A stretch of 64,000 bases of DNA from Halorientalis marina (GTDB taxonomy: Archaea > Halobacteriota > Halobacteria > Halobacteriales > Haloarculaceae). The first letter of the stretch is position 1. Each line of letters opens with the position of its first letter. The stretch spans positions 620,001 to 684,000 of the forward strand of contig NZ_CP095487.1 in assembly GCF_023028345.1 (NCBI RefSeq). Reading direction: 5' to 3'. A model generated the notes under the pieces. It did no database searches, was not told where the DNA came from, and worked only from the letters and a program-made list of their open reading frames with translations. Below, piece after piece: positions 43,651 through 52,958 of the stretch. A program made the position numbers and the translations under genes.

Positions 43651-44490
43651 ATGGACGCAGGGACGATTCAGGACTACTACGAGGAGAGTCACATCGACTA
43701 CCAGCTCATCTGGCAGTTGCCGGTGAGCCACGGGCTCCACGCGGGTTATCACGACGACGACCACAGTTCACACGGTGCCGCCGTCGAGAACATGAACCGC
43801 GTGCTGGCCGACACGGTCGACATCGGGCCGGACGACCGCGTGCTGGACTGTGGCTGTGGGGTCGGCGGGAGTTCGGTCTGGGTCGCCGACGAGCGGGGCG
43901 CGACCGTTCAGGGGATCGATCTCGTGCCCATGCAGCTCCGGAAGGCCCGGAAACTCGCCCGGAAACGCGGCGTCGCGGACCGCGCGTCGTTCGCGCTCGC
44001 CGATTTCACGAACACGCCGTTCCCCGACGACTCCTTCGACGTGCTCTGGGGGATCGAGGCAATCTGCCACGCCGAGGACAAGACCGACTTCATCGCGGAG
44101 GCGGCCCGCCTGCTCGACGACGGCGGCCGGCTCGTCCTCTCGGACGGCTTCCGGGCCGTCGAGAACATGACTCCCTACGAACGCGAGTCGATGGACAAGT
44201 GGCTCGACGGCTGGGCCGTCCCCAACCTCGCCGACGCCGACGACTTCCGCGCGGCCCTCGACGACGCCGGGTTCGGAAACGTTCGCTTCGAGGACGCCAC
44301 CGAGAACGTACTGCCCTCGTCGAAGCGGCTCTACTGGGTGAGTCGGCTCGGCGCGCCGCTGGCGAAACTCATGCTCAAAGCCGGTATCCGGACGCCGACC
44401 CAGGAGGAAAACAGGGTCGCCGCCCGCTACCAGCACGAGACGCTGTCGGCGGGGCTGTGGCAGTACGGTATCTTCGCGGCCGAACGGTAA
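43651..44490 (+). CDS. SAM-dependent methyltransferase, tocopherol/sterol C-methyltransferase-like
   Basis: The product is 279 residues. SAM motif I is VLDCGCGVGGSSVWVADE near residue 66; the acidic loop ends strand 2 at GIDLVPMQ; motif III is FDVLWGIEAICHAED. This architecture is typical of gamma-tocopherol, sterol and quinone methyltransferases. The N-terminal YYEESHIDYQLIWQ segment fits too. Substrate unknown; a membrane quinone or isoprenoid is plausible. ATG 43636 is an alternative start. Confidence 0.82.
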   Translation: MDAGTIQDYYEESHIDYQLIWQLPVSHGLHAGYHDDDHSSHGAAVENMNRVLADTVDIGPDDRVLDCGCGVGGSSVWVADERGATVQGIDLVPMQLRKARKLARKRGVADRASFALADFTNTPFPDDSFDVLWGIEAICHAEDKTDFIAEAARLLDDGGRLVLSDGFRAVENMTPYERESMDKWLDGWAVPNLADADDFRAALDDAGFGNVRFEDATENVLPSSKRLYWVSRLGAPLAKLMLKAGIRTPTQEENRVAARYQHETLSAGLWQYGIFAAER

Positions 44491-44721
44491 CCGGTGGCGA
44501 ACACGGGGCCACCGGATACCGGCCCACCGGCGGACGGCGACACGGCCGCCGGCGGTGCCCGCACGGGACGACGCCGTCGCCACTCGACTACTGGCTACGG
44601 CGGCACACGACACTCCCCGCGAGCCGGATACGTTCCCCTCCCCCGGCCGAGGAGTGTGATAGCGTGTATCACGGAAGCGTACGAAGCGGTCGCGGGCGTC
44701 CGGAGACGGACCGAGAACGTA

Positions 44722-45114
44722 TCAGACGTTGTCGGGGGTCTCGGCGTCGTCCTCGACGGACCGCTTCATGGAGTCGCGGCGGCTCTTGGCGTCGCGGCCG
44801 GTACACTCCTCGAGGAAGTCGTTTTTCGCGTCGACCGCGTCGGCGGCGGCGTCGGCGTTGCCTTCCGCGATGACGTCCTCGGCCGGTCGCTCTATGAAGT
44901 CCACGCCCAGTTTGTCCTTCTTGCCACTGTACTCCACCGTTCCCGCGACGATGCGCTCGAACACCGGGTTGTCCGGGTCACCGACGACGTAGAGGTCGCT
45001 CCCCTTGTACTCCTGGGTGTCGGTCACGGTCCCGAAGAAGTCCTCGATCTTTGCTTTCATGTCCGGTACGCGGTCTTCGAGGTGCTCGCCCCGACGCATC
45101 TTGTACTCCCGCAT
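44722..45114 (-). CDS. DUF5611 family protein
   Basis: The product is 130 residues, starting MREYKMRRGEHLEDRVPDMK. It contains the conserved EYSGKKDKLGVDFIERPAED block and a C-terminal DAKSRRDSMKRSVEDDA helix. I recognise it as the small haloarchaeal/methanogen family DUF5611, of unknown function. The start at 45114 gives the family N-terminus; the ORF continues upstream without similarity. Confidence 0.85.
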   Translation of the reverse strand: MREYKMRRGEHLEDRVPDMKAKIEDFFGTVTDTQEYKGSDLYVVGDPDNPVFERIVAGTVEYSGKKDKLGVDFIERPAEDVIAEGNADAAADAVDAKNDFLEECTGRDAKSRRDSMKRSVEDDAETPDNV

Positions 45115-45140
45115 GGGGAGACCTTTGGACAGGCCCCGTT

Positions 45141-46025
45141 TTACTCTTTTCGCGTCTCGCCTTCCGGAACGTGTTCGAGCGAGCCGCGGTGACACTCGGG
45201 GCAGAAATCGCCCGCACGCAGCGACGTGGACTCGACGGAGGTGACGAACTCACACTCGGGGCAGTGGAACTCCCCTTCCGGCACCGTGACCGTCGCGCTG
45301 CCCGCGGGTTCGACCTCGCCCTGGTCGATCTTCTGTGTGAGGCTCTCGGCGGGCTCCCACTCGTCGTCGTCTCCGTCGTCGCCCTCGTCGGGCCAGGCCA
45401 CCTCTTCGGCCGTGCGGTCGCCCGCCGCCGGGCCGCTATCGGCCTCGTCGGGCCAGGACTCGCCCGGCGATCCCGCGTCGGGTTCACCGGGGTCGTCCTC
45501 GGTTGCCGCCGGTTCGTCGGCCTCGTCGGGCCACTCGCCCGGGTCACGCTCCGGTTCGTCGTCCTCGTCGTCGAGGATGACCGCGTCGTCCTCTGCCGCT
45601 GTCGGCTCCGGCTCGTCCGGTTCCGTCGTCTCGGCCGTCGACCCCGACGCCGGTTCCGTCTCCGTCCCCGCGTCGTCCGGTTCCACCGGTGCTGCCGGGG
45701 ACTCGGCCTCGTCGTCCTCGTCGTCGAGGATGACCGCCTCGTCCTCGGCGGCGTCCATGTCCGGCGCGGGGTCCGTCCCGGTCGACGGACTCGGTCCGGC
45801 CGTCGTCTCGACGTCCGGTTCGTCGTCCGTGTCCTCCGCCGCGGCCTCCGCCGTCTCCAGCGACGTCACCTCCTTGTTCTCGGAGACGACCCGCTCGGCC
45901 CCGCACCGGTCACAGCGCTCGATCTCCCTGATCGTGACCACGACCTCGCTCCCTTGTTCTTCACGCTCCTCGGTGACCTCCGTCTCGGCGAACCGATGAC
46001 CCAGTAGCGAACACTTGATACCCAT
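45141..46025 (-). CDS. Zinc-ribbon protein with long acidic linker (DUF7093-like)
   Basis: The product is 294 residues. An N-terminal module has IKCSLLGHRF and CDRCGAERVVSE. A linker of about 170 residues is rich in Asp, Glu, Pro and Thr and contains repeats AVILDDEDDE and WPDEAD. The C-terminal zinc ribbon is CPECEFVTSV...CPECHRGSLEH. It is likely cytoplasmic; function unknown. It lies 26 bases upstream of the DUF5611 gene in the same direction. Confidence 0.8.
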   Translation of the reverse strand: MGIKCSLLGHRFAETEVTEEREEQGSEVVVTIREIERCDRCGAERVVSENKEVTSLETAEAAAEDTDDEPDVETTAGPSPSTGTDPAPDMDAAEDEAVILDDEDDEAESPAAPVEPDDAGTETEPASGSTAETTEPDEPEPTAAEDDAVILDDEDDEPERDPGEWPDEADEPAATEDDPGEPDAGSPGESWPDEADSGPAAGDRTAEEVAWPDEGDDGDDDEWEPAESLTQKIDQGEVEPAGSATVTVPEGEFHCPECEFVTSVESTSLRAGDFCPECHRGSLEHVPEGETRKE

Positions 46026-46165
46026 TGTCACGATAATGCCGCCGAGCGGATTATAAGCGTACTGCTTGTCACGCCGACACCTCCGACTTTCGACCGGTCG
46101 TGGCGGTGAAACGAACCGTCGGCCCGAGGGACACACGTAAGACCCACCCGGTCGAACGAACGGAT

Positions 46166-46459
46166 ATGAGGGCAAAGCGGGAGTACCGCGACCGCGACGA
46201 GACACAGGTCGCGGTGCTCGACGCTCTCGCGGACCGGCGGGAGGAGGGAATGACCGTCTTCGAGCTCCGGTCCCACGTCGACGTCGGCATCGACGAACTC
46301 GAAGGGGCGCTGTCGGACCTCAAGGCGGACGATCTCATCGAGGCGAAAGACGACGGCGAGCGGACGGTTATCCTCCCGGAGGACCACGCCATCGGGCAGT
46401 ACGACCCCGACGAGGACGAGTCGATGCTCGACCGCATCCGACAGTGGCTCGACCGCTGA
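46166..46459 (+). CDS. Small wHTH protein (DUF6432-like)
   Basis: The product is 97 residues. MRAKREYRDRDETQVAVLDA leads into a winged-helix segment (GMTVFELRSHVDVGIDELEG). The tail SMLDRIRQWLDR is amphipathic. The pattern matches a small haloarchaeal wHTH family (DUF6432). It is divergent from the DUF7093-like gene and just upstream of the YgfZ/GcvT-like gene. Confidence 0.78.
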   Translation: MRAKREYRDRDETQVAVLDALADRREEGMTVFELRSHVDVGIDELEGALSDLKADDLIEAKDDGERTVILPEDHAIGQYDPDEDESMLDRIRQWLDR

Positions 46460-46505
46460 ACTCCGGAGCGGGGGCTTTACGGCCGCGGCCCACCCACGAC
46501 GTGGC

Positions 46506-47597
46506 ATGACCGTCATCGAGTCCGTCCACACGTCCCACGACGCCACCTTCGTCGAGCGCGGCGGCCGTCGCGTCGTCGACCACTACGGGCGCCCGGCACG
46601 TACCCACGCCGCCGTCCGCAGGGTCGTCGGCGTCTGCGAGATGGGATACGGCATCGTCGAGGTCACCGGCGACGACCGCGTCGACTTCGTCGATAACGCC
46701 GTCTCCAACCGCGTCCCCCCCGACGACGGGCAGGGGTGTTACGCGCTCCTCCTGGACCCGCAGGGCGCCATCGAGACCGACATGTACGTCTACAACGCCG
46801 GCGAGCGCCTGCTCGTGTTCTGCTCGCCCGCCCGCGCCGCGCCCGTCGCCGAGGACTGGCGCGAGAAGACGTTCATCCAGGACGTCGAGATTCGCGTCGC
46901 CACCGACGACTTCGGCGTCTTCGGCGTCCACGGCCCGAAAGCCACCGAGAAGATCGCCAGCGTCCTCAACAAGGCCGCATCTCCCGAGACCCCCCTCTCG
47001 TTCGTCCGCGGGTCGATGGCCGACAGCGGCGTCACCGTCGTCCGCGGCGACGGCCTCGCCGGCGAGGAGGGCTACGAGGTCATCTGTGCCGCCGACGCCG
47101 CCGAGGACGTCTTCGACACCCTGGAGAACCGCGGGATGAACGCCGCCCCGTTCGGCTACCGGACCTGGGAGACGCTGACCCTGGAGGCCGGGACGCCGCT
47201 TTTCGACACCGAACTCGAAGGCGAGATTCCAAACGTCGTCGGCATCCGTAACGCCCTCGACTTCGAGAAGGGGTGTTACGTCGGCCAGGAGGTCGTCTCC
47301 CGCGTCGAGAACCGCGGCCAGCCGAGCCGCCGCCTCGTCGGCCTCACCGTCGAGACCGTCCCCGAGGCGGGTGCGGCGGTCTTCGCCGGCGACAGCGCCG
47401 TCGGCGAGGTGACACGCGCCGCCGAGAGCCCCACGCGCGAGGAGCCCATCGCGCTCGCACTCGTCGAGTTCGACGCCGACCGGAGCGACCTCACCGTTCG
47501 CGTCGACGGCGAGGAGGTCACCGCGGCCGGCGCCGCCCTCCCGTTCGTCGATGGCTCTGACGCCTCCGCCCGGCTCCCTGCCTACCCGGACTCGTGA
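46506..47597 (+). CDS. Folate-binding GcvT/YgfZ family protein
   Basis: The product is 363 residues. The YgfZ signature is GCYVGQEVVSRVENRGQPSR near residue 257, preceded by the GcvT fold (VTGDDRVDFVDNAVSNRVPP near residue 52). YgfZ-type proteins use folate in Fe-S cluster repair or assembly; GcvT is the T protein of glycine cleavage. The KGCYxGQE motif favours the YgfZ branch, although haloarchaeal genes are often annotated as aminomethyltransferase. Confidence 0.88.
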   Translation: MTVIESVHTSHDATFVERGGRRVVDHYGRPARTHAAVRRVVGVCEMGYGIVEVTGDDRVDFVDNAVSNRVPPDDGQGCYALLLDPQGAIETDMYVYNAGERLLVFCSPARAAPVAEDWREKTFIQDVEIRVATDDFGVFGVHGPKATEKIASVLNKAASPETPLSFVRGSMADSGVTVVRGDGLAGEEGYEVICAADAAEDVFDTLENRGMNAAPFGYRTWETLTLEAGTPLFDTELEGEIPNVVGIRNALDFEKGCYVGQEVVSRVENRGQPSRRLVGLTVETVPEAGAAVFAGDSAVGEVTRAAESPTREEPIALALVEFDADRSDLTVRVDGEEVTAAGAALPFVDGSDASARLPAYPDS

Positions 47598-47672
47598 CTC
47601 GCCCGCGGACCTGTCCGGAAAAGCGAAAGTACCACCAACCTAATTCGTGTGCCACTTGTAGACCCTGCTAGT

Positions 47673-47750
47673 ATGTCTCATACCCGCCGGTCCCGGGACC
47701 TGTCGCGGCGGCCGAGACGGTCGCCGGCCGCGACACGAGCGGAGGTGTAA
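47673..47750 (+). CDS. Possible Arg-rich leader peptide (25 residues)
   Basis: ATG 47673 opens MSHTRRSRDLSRRPRRSPAA and closes with TAA at 47748-47750, five bases before the kinase GTG. Seven of the first 16 residues are Arg. GGAGGTG at the end could serve the downstream GTG. It may be chance in GC-rich DNA. Confidence 0.25.
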   Translation: MSHTRRSRDLSRRPRRSPAATRAEV

Positions 47751-47755
47751 CCGAC

Positions 47756-49939
47756 GTGTCTTCCTCCGGGAGCGGAGACGCCACCGACGCCGGCCCGTTC
47801 GAGGGCTCTCGCGTGGTCGTGGGCGTCGCCCACGACGCGACCCGCGCGACGCTCGTCGAGTGGCTCGCGCCCGACTACGACGTGGTCACCGCCGACCCGG
47901 ACGAACTTCCCGGCCTCGCGCCGGACCTGTACGTCCTCGACCGGCCGACGCTCGCCGCCGGCCACGACGCCATCGAGCAGGCCCGGGCCGCGGCCGACCC
48001 GACACACCTTCCGGTTTTGCTCGCTGCCACGCCCGACGACGAGCCCCCGCTCGAATCCGCCGCGGCCGCCACCGACCGACCCGACGAGCTGGCCGACGAC
48101 GTCGTGACATACCCACTCGAGCGGGTCACCGTCCGCCGCCGCGCGCGAGCACTGCTCCGTATCCGGTCGCTCTCCGTCGAGGTCGCCGAGCGGCACGAAC
48201 AGTATCACGGCCTGCTCGACCTCCTCGACGATGGCATCTGTCTCCTCGACGACGGGACCGTCACCTACGTGAACGACGTCGGCCTCCGACTGCTCGGCGT
48301 CGAACAGGAGGCCGCGACCGGCGACCCCCTCACCGCGTTCGTCGCCGAGGGCGACGTACCGGTCGTCGAGTCGCTCCTGGCGGACGTCCGGATCGACGGG
48401 CGTGCAACCATCCAGCAGCCGGTGACGCTCACGACCGGAACCGGGGACGCCGTTACCGTCTCGATGAGCGCCGTCGCGGTCGGGGACGACGGGGCCGGCC
48501 GGATGCAGATCGTCTTCCGCGATCTCCGTGACAGCGAGCGGAAGTCGGACCGGTTCGGGCTGTACCTGTCGGCCCTGGACGCGGCCGCCGAGGGCATCAC
48601 TATCGCCGACGTGACCCGGGACGACGACCCCCTGATCTACGCCAACGAGGCCTTCGCCGAAATCACCGGCTACGACGTAGCCGAGGTGCTCGGCCGGAAC
48701 TGTCGGTTCCTCCAGGGGACGGACACCGACCCGGAACCGGTCGCGACGATGCGGGCCGCCATCGCGGCCCGCGAGCCGGCGACGGTCACCCTCCGGAACT
48801 ACCGGGCCGACGGGACGCCGTTCTGGAACCAGGTTCACCTGATGCCGGTCGACCACGGCGGCGAGACGACACACTTCCTCGGCTTCCAGCGGGACGTGAC
48901 CGAGCGGGTCCGGCGCGAACGCGAACTCGGCCAGTACCGGACGCTCGTTCAGGCCGCCGGCGACCCCATCTACACGCTCGACGCCTACGGCTGTTTCACC
49001 GACGTCAACGACACGTTCGTCTCCTTTACCGGGTACGACCGCGCCGACCTCATCGGCGCACACGCCTCGAAAGTGATCGACGAACAGGACGTCGCGGTCT
49101 GCCGCCGGCGCATCGCGGACCTGCTCAGCTCGTCGGACTCGACCCAGGTGACGGTCGAGATCGTCGTCGAGACCGTCGACGGCGACCGCCGGCTCTGTGA
49201 GGTCTCGCTCGGCCTGCTGCCCTTCGAGGCGGGCCAGTTCGGCGGGACGGTCGGTGTCGTCCGCGACGTCACCGAGCCGAAGGGCCGCGAGCAACGACTG
49301 GCCGTCCTCGACCGCGTCCTCAGGCACAACCTACGGAACAAGATGAACGTCATTCTCGGCCGGAGTGAGGCGCTCCGCGAAGAGACCGACCTCGACGACG
49401 ACGCGGCCGCTCACGTCGACGCCGTGATGGACGCCGCGGCGGAGCTGCTGGATACGAGCCAGGATGCACGTCGTTTCCGTGACGTGCTCGCGCTCAAGGA
49501 ACAGGAGCCGTCGACGCTCGATCTCGCCGCGCTCGCCGCCGACGCCGTGGCCGACAAGCGTGCGGCGTTCCCAGACACCGATATCACGGTCGCTACACCC
49601 GACGAGGCCCCGATCCGGACGCGCGGACGTCTGCGAAGCGCCGTCGACGAACTCCTCGAAAACGTGGTCGAACACAGCGACCGGGACAGGCCGACCGTCG
49701 ACGTGACCGTCCGCGCCGACGGCGACCGCGTCGTGCTCGAAGTCGCCGACGACGGCCCCAGGGTCCCCGACTTCGAGCGCCGCGTCGTCCGGGATACCGT
49801 CGAGAACCCGACCGAACACGGGAGCGGCCTCGGGCTCTGGCTCGTCAGCTGGACGGTCGAACAGTCCGGCGGCGAGATCGAGATCGTCGACAACGACCCA
49901 CGCGGCACCGTCGTCCGACTCCGGTTCCCGTGCGCCTAG
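47756..49939 (+). CDS. LOV/PAS sensor histidine kinase
   Basis: The product is 727 residues with no membrane segment. Order: receiver-like N-terminus (about 17-130), PAS (about 150-255), LOV-type PAS (about 270-390), PAS (about 395-510), histidine-acceptor region with His524 (RHNLRNKMNVIL), and an ATPase domain to the end (GSGLGLWLVSW). The LOV domain has GRNCRFLQG with Cys316, NYRADGTPFWNQ and GFQRDVTE, all the flavin-contact and photo-adduct positions. It should be a cytoplasmic blue-light sensor. The receiver-like domain lacks a clear phospho-acceptor. GTG start. Confidence 0.9.
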   Translation: MSSSGSGDATDAGPFEGSRVVVGVAHDATRATLVEWLAPDYDVVTADPDELPGLAPDLYVLDRPTLAAGHDAIEQARAAADPTHLPVLLAATPDDEPPLESAAAATDRPDELADDVVTYPLERVTVRRRARALLRIRSLSVEVAERHEQYHGLLDLLDDGICLLDDGTVTYVNDVGLRLLGVEQEAATGDPLTAFVAEGDVPVVESLLADVRIDGRATIQQPVTLTTGTGDAVTVSMSAVAVGDDGAGRMQIVFRDLRDSERKSDRFGLYLSALDAAAEGITIADVTRDDDPLIYANEAFAEITGYDVAEVLGRNCRFLQGTDTDPEPVATMRAAIAAREPATVTLRNYRADGTPFWNQVHLMPVDHGGETTHFLGFQRDVTERVRRERELGQYRTLVQAAGDPIYTLDAYGCFTDVNDTFVSFTGYDRADLIGAHASKVIDEQDVAVCRRRIADLLSSSDSTQVTVEIVVETVDGDRRLCEVSLGLLPFEAGQFGGTVGVVRDVTEPKGREQRLAVLDRVLRHNLRNKMNVILGRSEALREETDLDDDAAAHVDAVMDAAAELLDTSQDARRFRDVLALKEQEPSTLDLAALAADAVADKRAAFPDTDITVATPDEAPIRTRGRLRSAVDELLENVVEHSDRDRPTVDVTVRADGDRVVLEVADDGPRVPDFERRVVRDTVENPTEHGSGLGLWLVSWTVEQSGGEIEIVDNDPRGTVVRLRFPCA

Positions 49940-51021
49940 GACCGCGAGAACAGCGCCTTCAGTTGCTCCGTCGAGAACAGCGTCGTCGGGCGGTCCATGT
50001 GGACGCCGATCTCGCCGGCGAACGCCCGCAGTCCGGCCTCCTGGACCGGCCCGGGCAGCGAGTAGCCGGCCCGGACGACCTTCCCGAGCCGTATCTCCTG
50101 GCGGAGGTCCGCGCGCCAGGCCCGCTCGTAGTCCCCGAGCGTCCCCGGCTCCCGGGGGTCGATTTCCCGTGCGGCGTGGTCCGCGGCCGTCATCCCGTAG
50201 AGGATGCCGCCGCCGGTGAACGGCTTCGTCTGTGCGGCGGCGTCGCCGATCAGGAACGACCGCCTGCCGGTCACGCGCTCCGGCGGGCCGATGGGGATGA
50301 GCCCGGAACAGCGCCGCGTCACGGCCGCGCCGTAGTCGCCGGTGAACTCATCGAAGGCCGCGCGCACGTCGTCGCCCGGCGGCGTCGCCAGCCCGTACTC
50401 GACACCAGCCTCGCCACGGGGGATGCGCCAGGCGAAAAAGCGCGGCACCGTCAGGTGGACGTCGACGAAGTCGTCGTGGTCGGCCTCGTCGGTGAACCCC
50501 AGGACGCCGTGGAGGAGTTCGTCCGGCTCCGGGAGACCCAGTTCCGACCGCACCCGCGAGTTCGGGCCGTCACAGCCCGCGACCATCCGCCCCTCGTACG
50601 TGTCGGTCCCGTCCGGGCCGCGTGCGGTCACCGCCACGCGGTCGCGGCCCTCCTCGACCGCGACCACCGTGTGTTCCTCCCGGAGGTCCGCGCCGGCCTC
50701 GCGCGCGGCGTCGGCGAGCCACCGGTCCAGCCCCACCCGGTCGATGACGTTCGAGATCACCTCGTCCTTGTAGAAGGGGTGGGCCTCGTCGCCCGGCCCG
50801 CCGCGGTGGAACCGCGCGCCGCTGATCTCGTTCTGCAGGAGCGCCTCGCGGGCACCGTCCGGCGTGAACTCCCAGACGTCCGTGCTGACGTGGCCCGAAC
50901 AGGCCAGCGGCTCCCCGACCTGCCCCTGCTCGAAAACGAGCACGTCGTACCCGGCCTCGGCCGCCCGGCGGGCGAACCGCGATCCCGCGGGCCCGGCACC
51001 CACCACGACGAAGTCGTGCAT
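49936..51021 (-). CDS. Geranylgeranyl reductase family FAD protein
   Basis: The product is 361 residues. The FAD-binding loop FVVVGAGPAGSRFARRAAE is at residue 4. The LIGDAAAQTKPFTGGGILYG motif near residue 270 is characteristic of geranylgeranyl reductases. These saturate isoprenoid chains of archaeal membrane lipids or quinones. It converges with the LOV kinase gene, overlapping by four bases. Confidence 0.92.
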   Translation of the reverse strand: MHDFVVVGAGPAGSRFARRAAEAGYDVLVFEQGQVGEPLACSGHVSTDVWEFTPDGAREALLQNEISGARFHRGGPGDEAHPFYKDEVISNVIDRVGLDRWLADAAREAGADLREEHTVVAVEEGRDRVAVTARGPDGTDTYEGRMVAGCDGPNSRVRSELGLPEPDELLHGVLGFTDEADHDDFVDVHLTVPRFFAWRIPRGEAGVEYGLATPPGDDVRAAFDEFTGDYGAAVTRRCSGLIPIGPPERVTGRRSFLIGDAAAQTKPFTGGGILYGMTAADHAAREIDPREPGTLGDYERAWRADLRQEIRLGKVVRAGYSLPGPVQEAGLRAFAGEIGVHMDRPTTLFSTEQLKALFSRS

Positions 51022-51062
51022 TCGGGCAGAACTTGGCAGTCGACAATCAATAGTCTCCCGGT

Positions 51063-52832
51063 TCAGTCTGCCCCGTCCTCGATCCAGGCGCCGCGGAACA
51101 CGAACCGTGCGCCGCCGGTCGCGGACTCCTCGAGGTCGACCGTCCAGCCGTGGGTCTCGGCGACGGTCTCGACGATGGCGAGGCCGAATCCGGTTCCGTC
51201 CTCGCTCGTCGTGTAGCCGTGATCGAACACCTGGTCGCGCTGGTCCGCCGGCACGCCCGGGCCGTCGTCCGCGACGTAGAACCCGTCCTCGACGGCCCCG
51301 ATGCGGATCGTCGTCGTCCCACCGTCCGTGCGCTCGCGGGCCGGGCCGTCGGTGGCCCCCGGTCGCTCGCTCGCCGGGCCGTGCTCTATCGAGTTCCGGA
51401 AGAGGTTCTCGAAGACGGTGAGGAGACCGCTCCGGTCGGCCCAGATCGTGCCCGTCATCGACACCTCGATGGTCGCGGTGTCGGTGTCGACGGTGGCCCA
51501 GGCCTCGCGAGCCGCGGCCTCGATGTCGACGGCCTCGAACTCGTCGGCATCGCGCCCCTCCCGGGCCAGCGTGAGCACGTCGTCGATGATTTCTCTCATG
51601 CGGTCGTGGGCCCGTTCGATGCTGGTCAGGTGGTCCGTGGCCCGTTCGTCGTCCGCGTCGACGACCTCCGAGAGGAGTTCGAGACGACCGCCGGCGACGT
51701 TCAGTGGGTTGCGCAGGTCGTGGCTGATCGTACCGGCAACGCGGTCGAGCCGTTCGTTCTGCCGTTCGAGTTCGCGCCGGGACGCCTCCAGTTCGGTCAC
51801 GTCCCGGACCAGCACCGAGTGACCGACGATGTCCCCCCGCCGTTCCTTCTGAACCGGCGAGATCAGCACCGAAAAGTGCTTCATACCGGGCCGGTCGGGA
51901 AGCGACACTCTGTCAGTGACGGTCTCGCCGCCGTCCGGGAACGCGAGGTGGCTGGCCAGGTCGGGACAGGCCGCGTCGAGCGGGTCGCCGACGTGGTCGA
52001 CCACGTCCGGCCACAGGTCCGCCGCCGCGCGGTTGTAGTCGGCGACCCGACCTTCTTCGTCGACGACGAGCACCGGGTCCGGGAGCGTCTCGACCAGCGT
52101 CTTCCGCGCGACCGGCACGATGTCGAGCAGTCCGAGGCGAAAGATGCTGACGGTCGTGAACACCGCGAACGGCAGGGAGCCGTACGAGCCGTAATTGAAC
52201 CCCTGCAACGGCACGACCTCCACGATGGAGAGCGTGTTGAGCGTCCCGACGCTGGCCGCGCCGAGCATGAGCAGCGCCACCTGCCAGCGCGCGTCGTCGC
52301 GCGTGGTCAGCAGGAAATCGATCATGTAGTAGTAGCTCAGCGCCAGGAGCGCGTAGGTGACACCGAGGAGGAGGTAGTAGAGCGGGCCGCGCTGTATCCC
52401 GGCGTAGATGAACGGCGCCCCGGTCATCGAGATACCGCTCACGAACAGCCCGTGCAACGGGTTCGTGGCCCACAGCAGGAGGAAGCCGCCGATCTGGACG
52501 GCGATCCCGGCCTGGACGACCGGCCACCGGTGGTAGTCGGCGTTCGTGTACTGCGAGACGAAGACGACGAACAGCGAGGTGGTGAGCATCCCGGCGAACT
52601 TGTCGGCGATGGCGACCTGCCGAAGCAGCGCCTCGCCGGTCCCCAGCACGTGCACGAGGGTCAGCGCCTGCCACCCGAACGCCCCGACGAGCAAGAGGAG
52701 GACGAACGTCCGGGCACCACGGACGTCCCAGCGACGCTGGAACACCCACACAATTATGCCGGCGGTTATGAGTACCGTCGCCACTAGCGGCACGAGGTGG
52801 GCGAGAACCGCCGGCTCCGGTAGCGGCGTCAC
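51063..52832 (-). CDS. Sensor histidine kinase with N-terminal seven-helix domain
   Basis: The product is 589 residues. Seven hydrophobic helices occupy about residues 10-225 (the 7TM sensor region common in haloarchaeal kinases). A PAS domain follows at about 235-355 (VVDEEGRVADYNRAAADLWP). The phospho-acceptor helix has TISHDLRNPLNVAGGRLELL, and the ATPase domain ends with DDGPGVPADQ and EDGTGFGLAIVET. Signal and partner regulator are not known. The geranylgeranyl reductase gene lies downstream on the same strand. Confidence 0.9.
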   Translation of the reverse strand: MTPLPEPAVLAHLVPLVATVLITAGIIVWVFQRRWDVRGARTFVLLLLVGAFGWQALTLVHVLGTGEALLRQVAIADKFAGMLTTSLFVVFVSQYTNADYHRWPVVQAGIAVQIGGFLLLWATNPLHGLFVSGISMTGAPFIYAGIQRGPLYYLLLGVTYALLALSYYYMIDFLLTTRDDARWQVALLMLGAASVGTLNTLSIVEVVPLQGFNYGSYGSLPFAVFTTVSIFRLGLLDIVPVARKTLVETLPDPVLVVDEEGRVADYNRAAADLWPDVVDHVGDPLDAACPDLASHLAFPDGGETVTDRVSLPDRPGMKHFSVLISPVQKERRGDIVGHSVLVRDVTELEASRRELERQNERLDRVAGTISHDLRNPLNVAGGRLELLSEVVDADDERATDHLTSIERAHDRMREIIDDVLTLAREGRDADEFEAVDIEAAAREAWATVDTDTATIEVSMTGTIWADRSGLLTVFENLFRNSIEHGPASERPGATDGPARERTDGGTTTIRIGAVEDGFYVADDGPGVPADQRDQVFDHGYTTSEDGTGFGLAIVETVAETHGWTVDLEESATGGARFVFRGAWIEDGAD

Positions 52833-52958
52833 AGTATACCACCATCACATGACACTGCTAATGAGTATTTGCCGTCGATTATCAGTGATAAAAACCCAGT
52901 CGGGGTCGCGCCCTGCTCTCACCGCTCGCGCGTTCCCTCCCGATGGTCGACCCGACCG

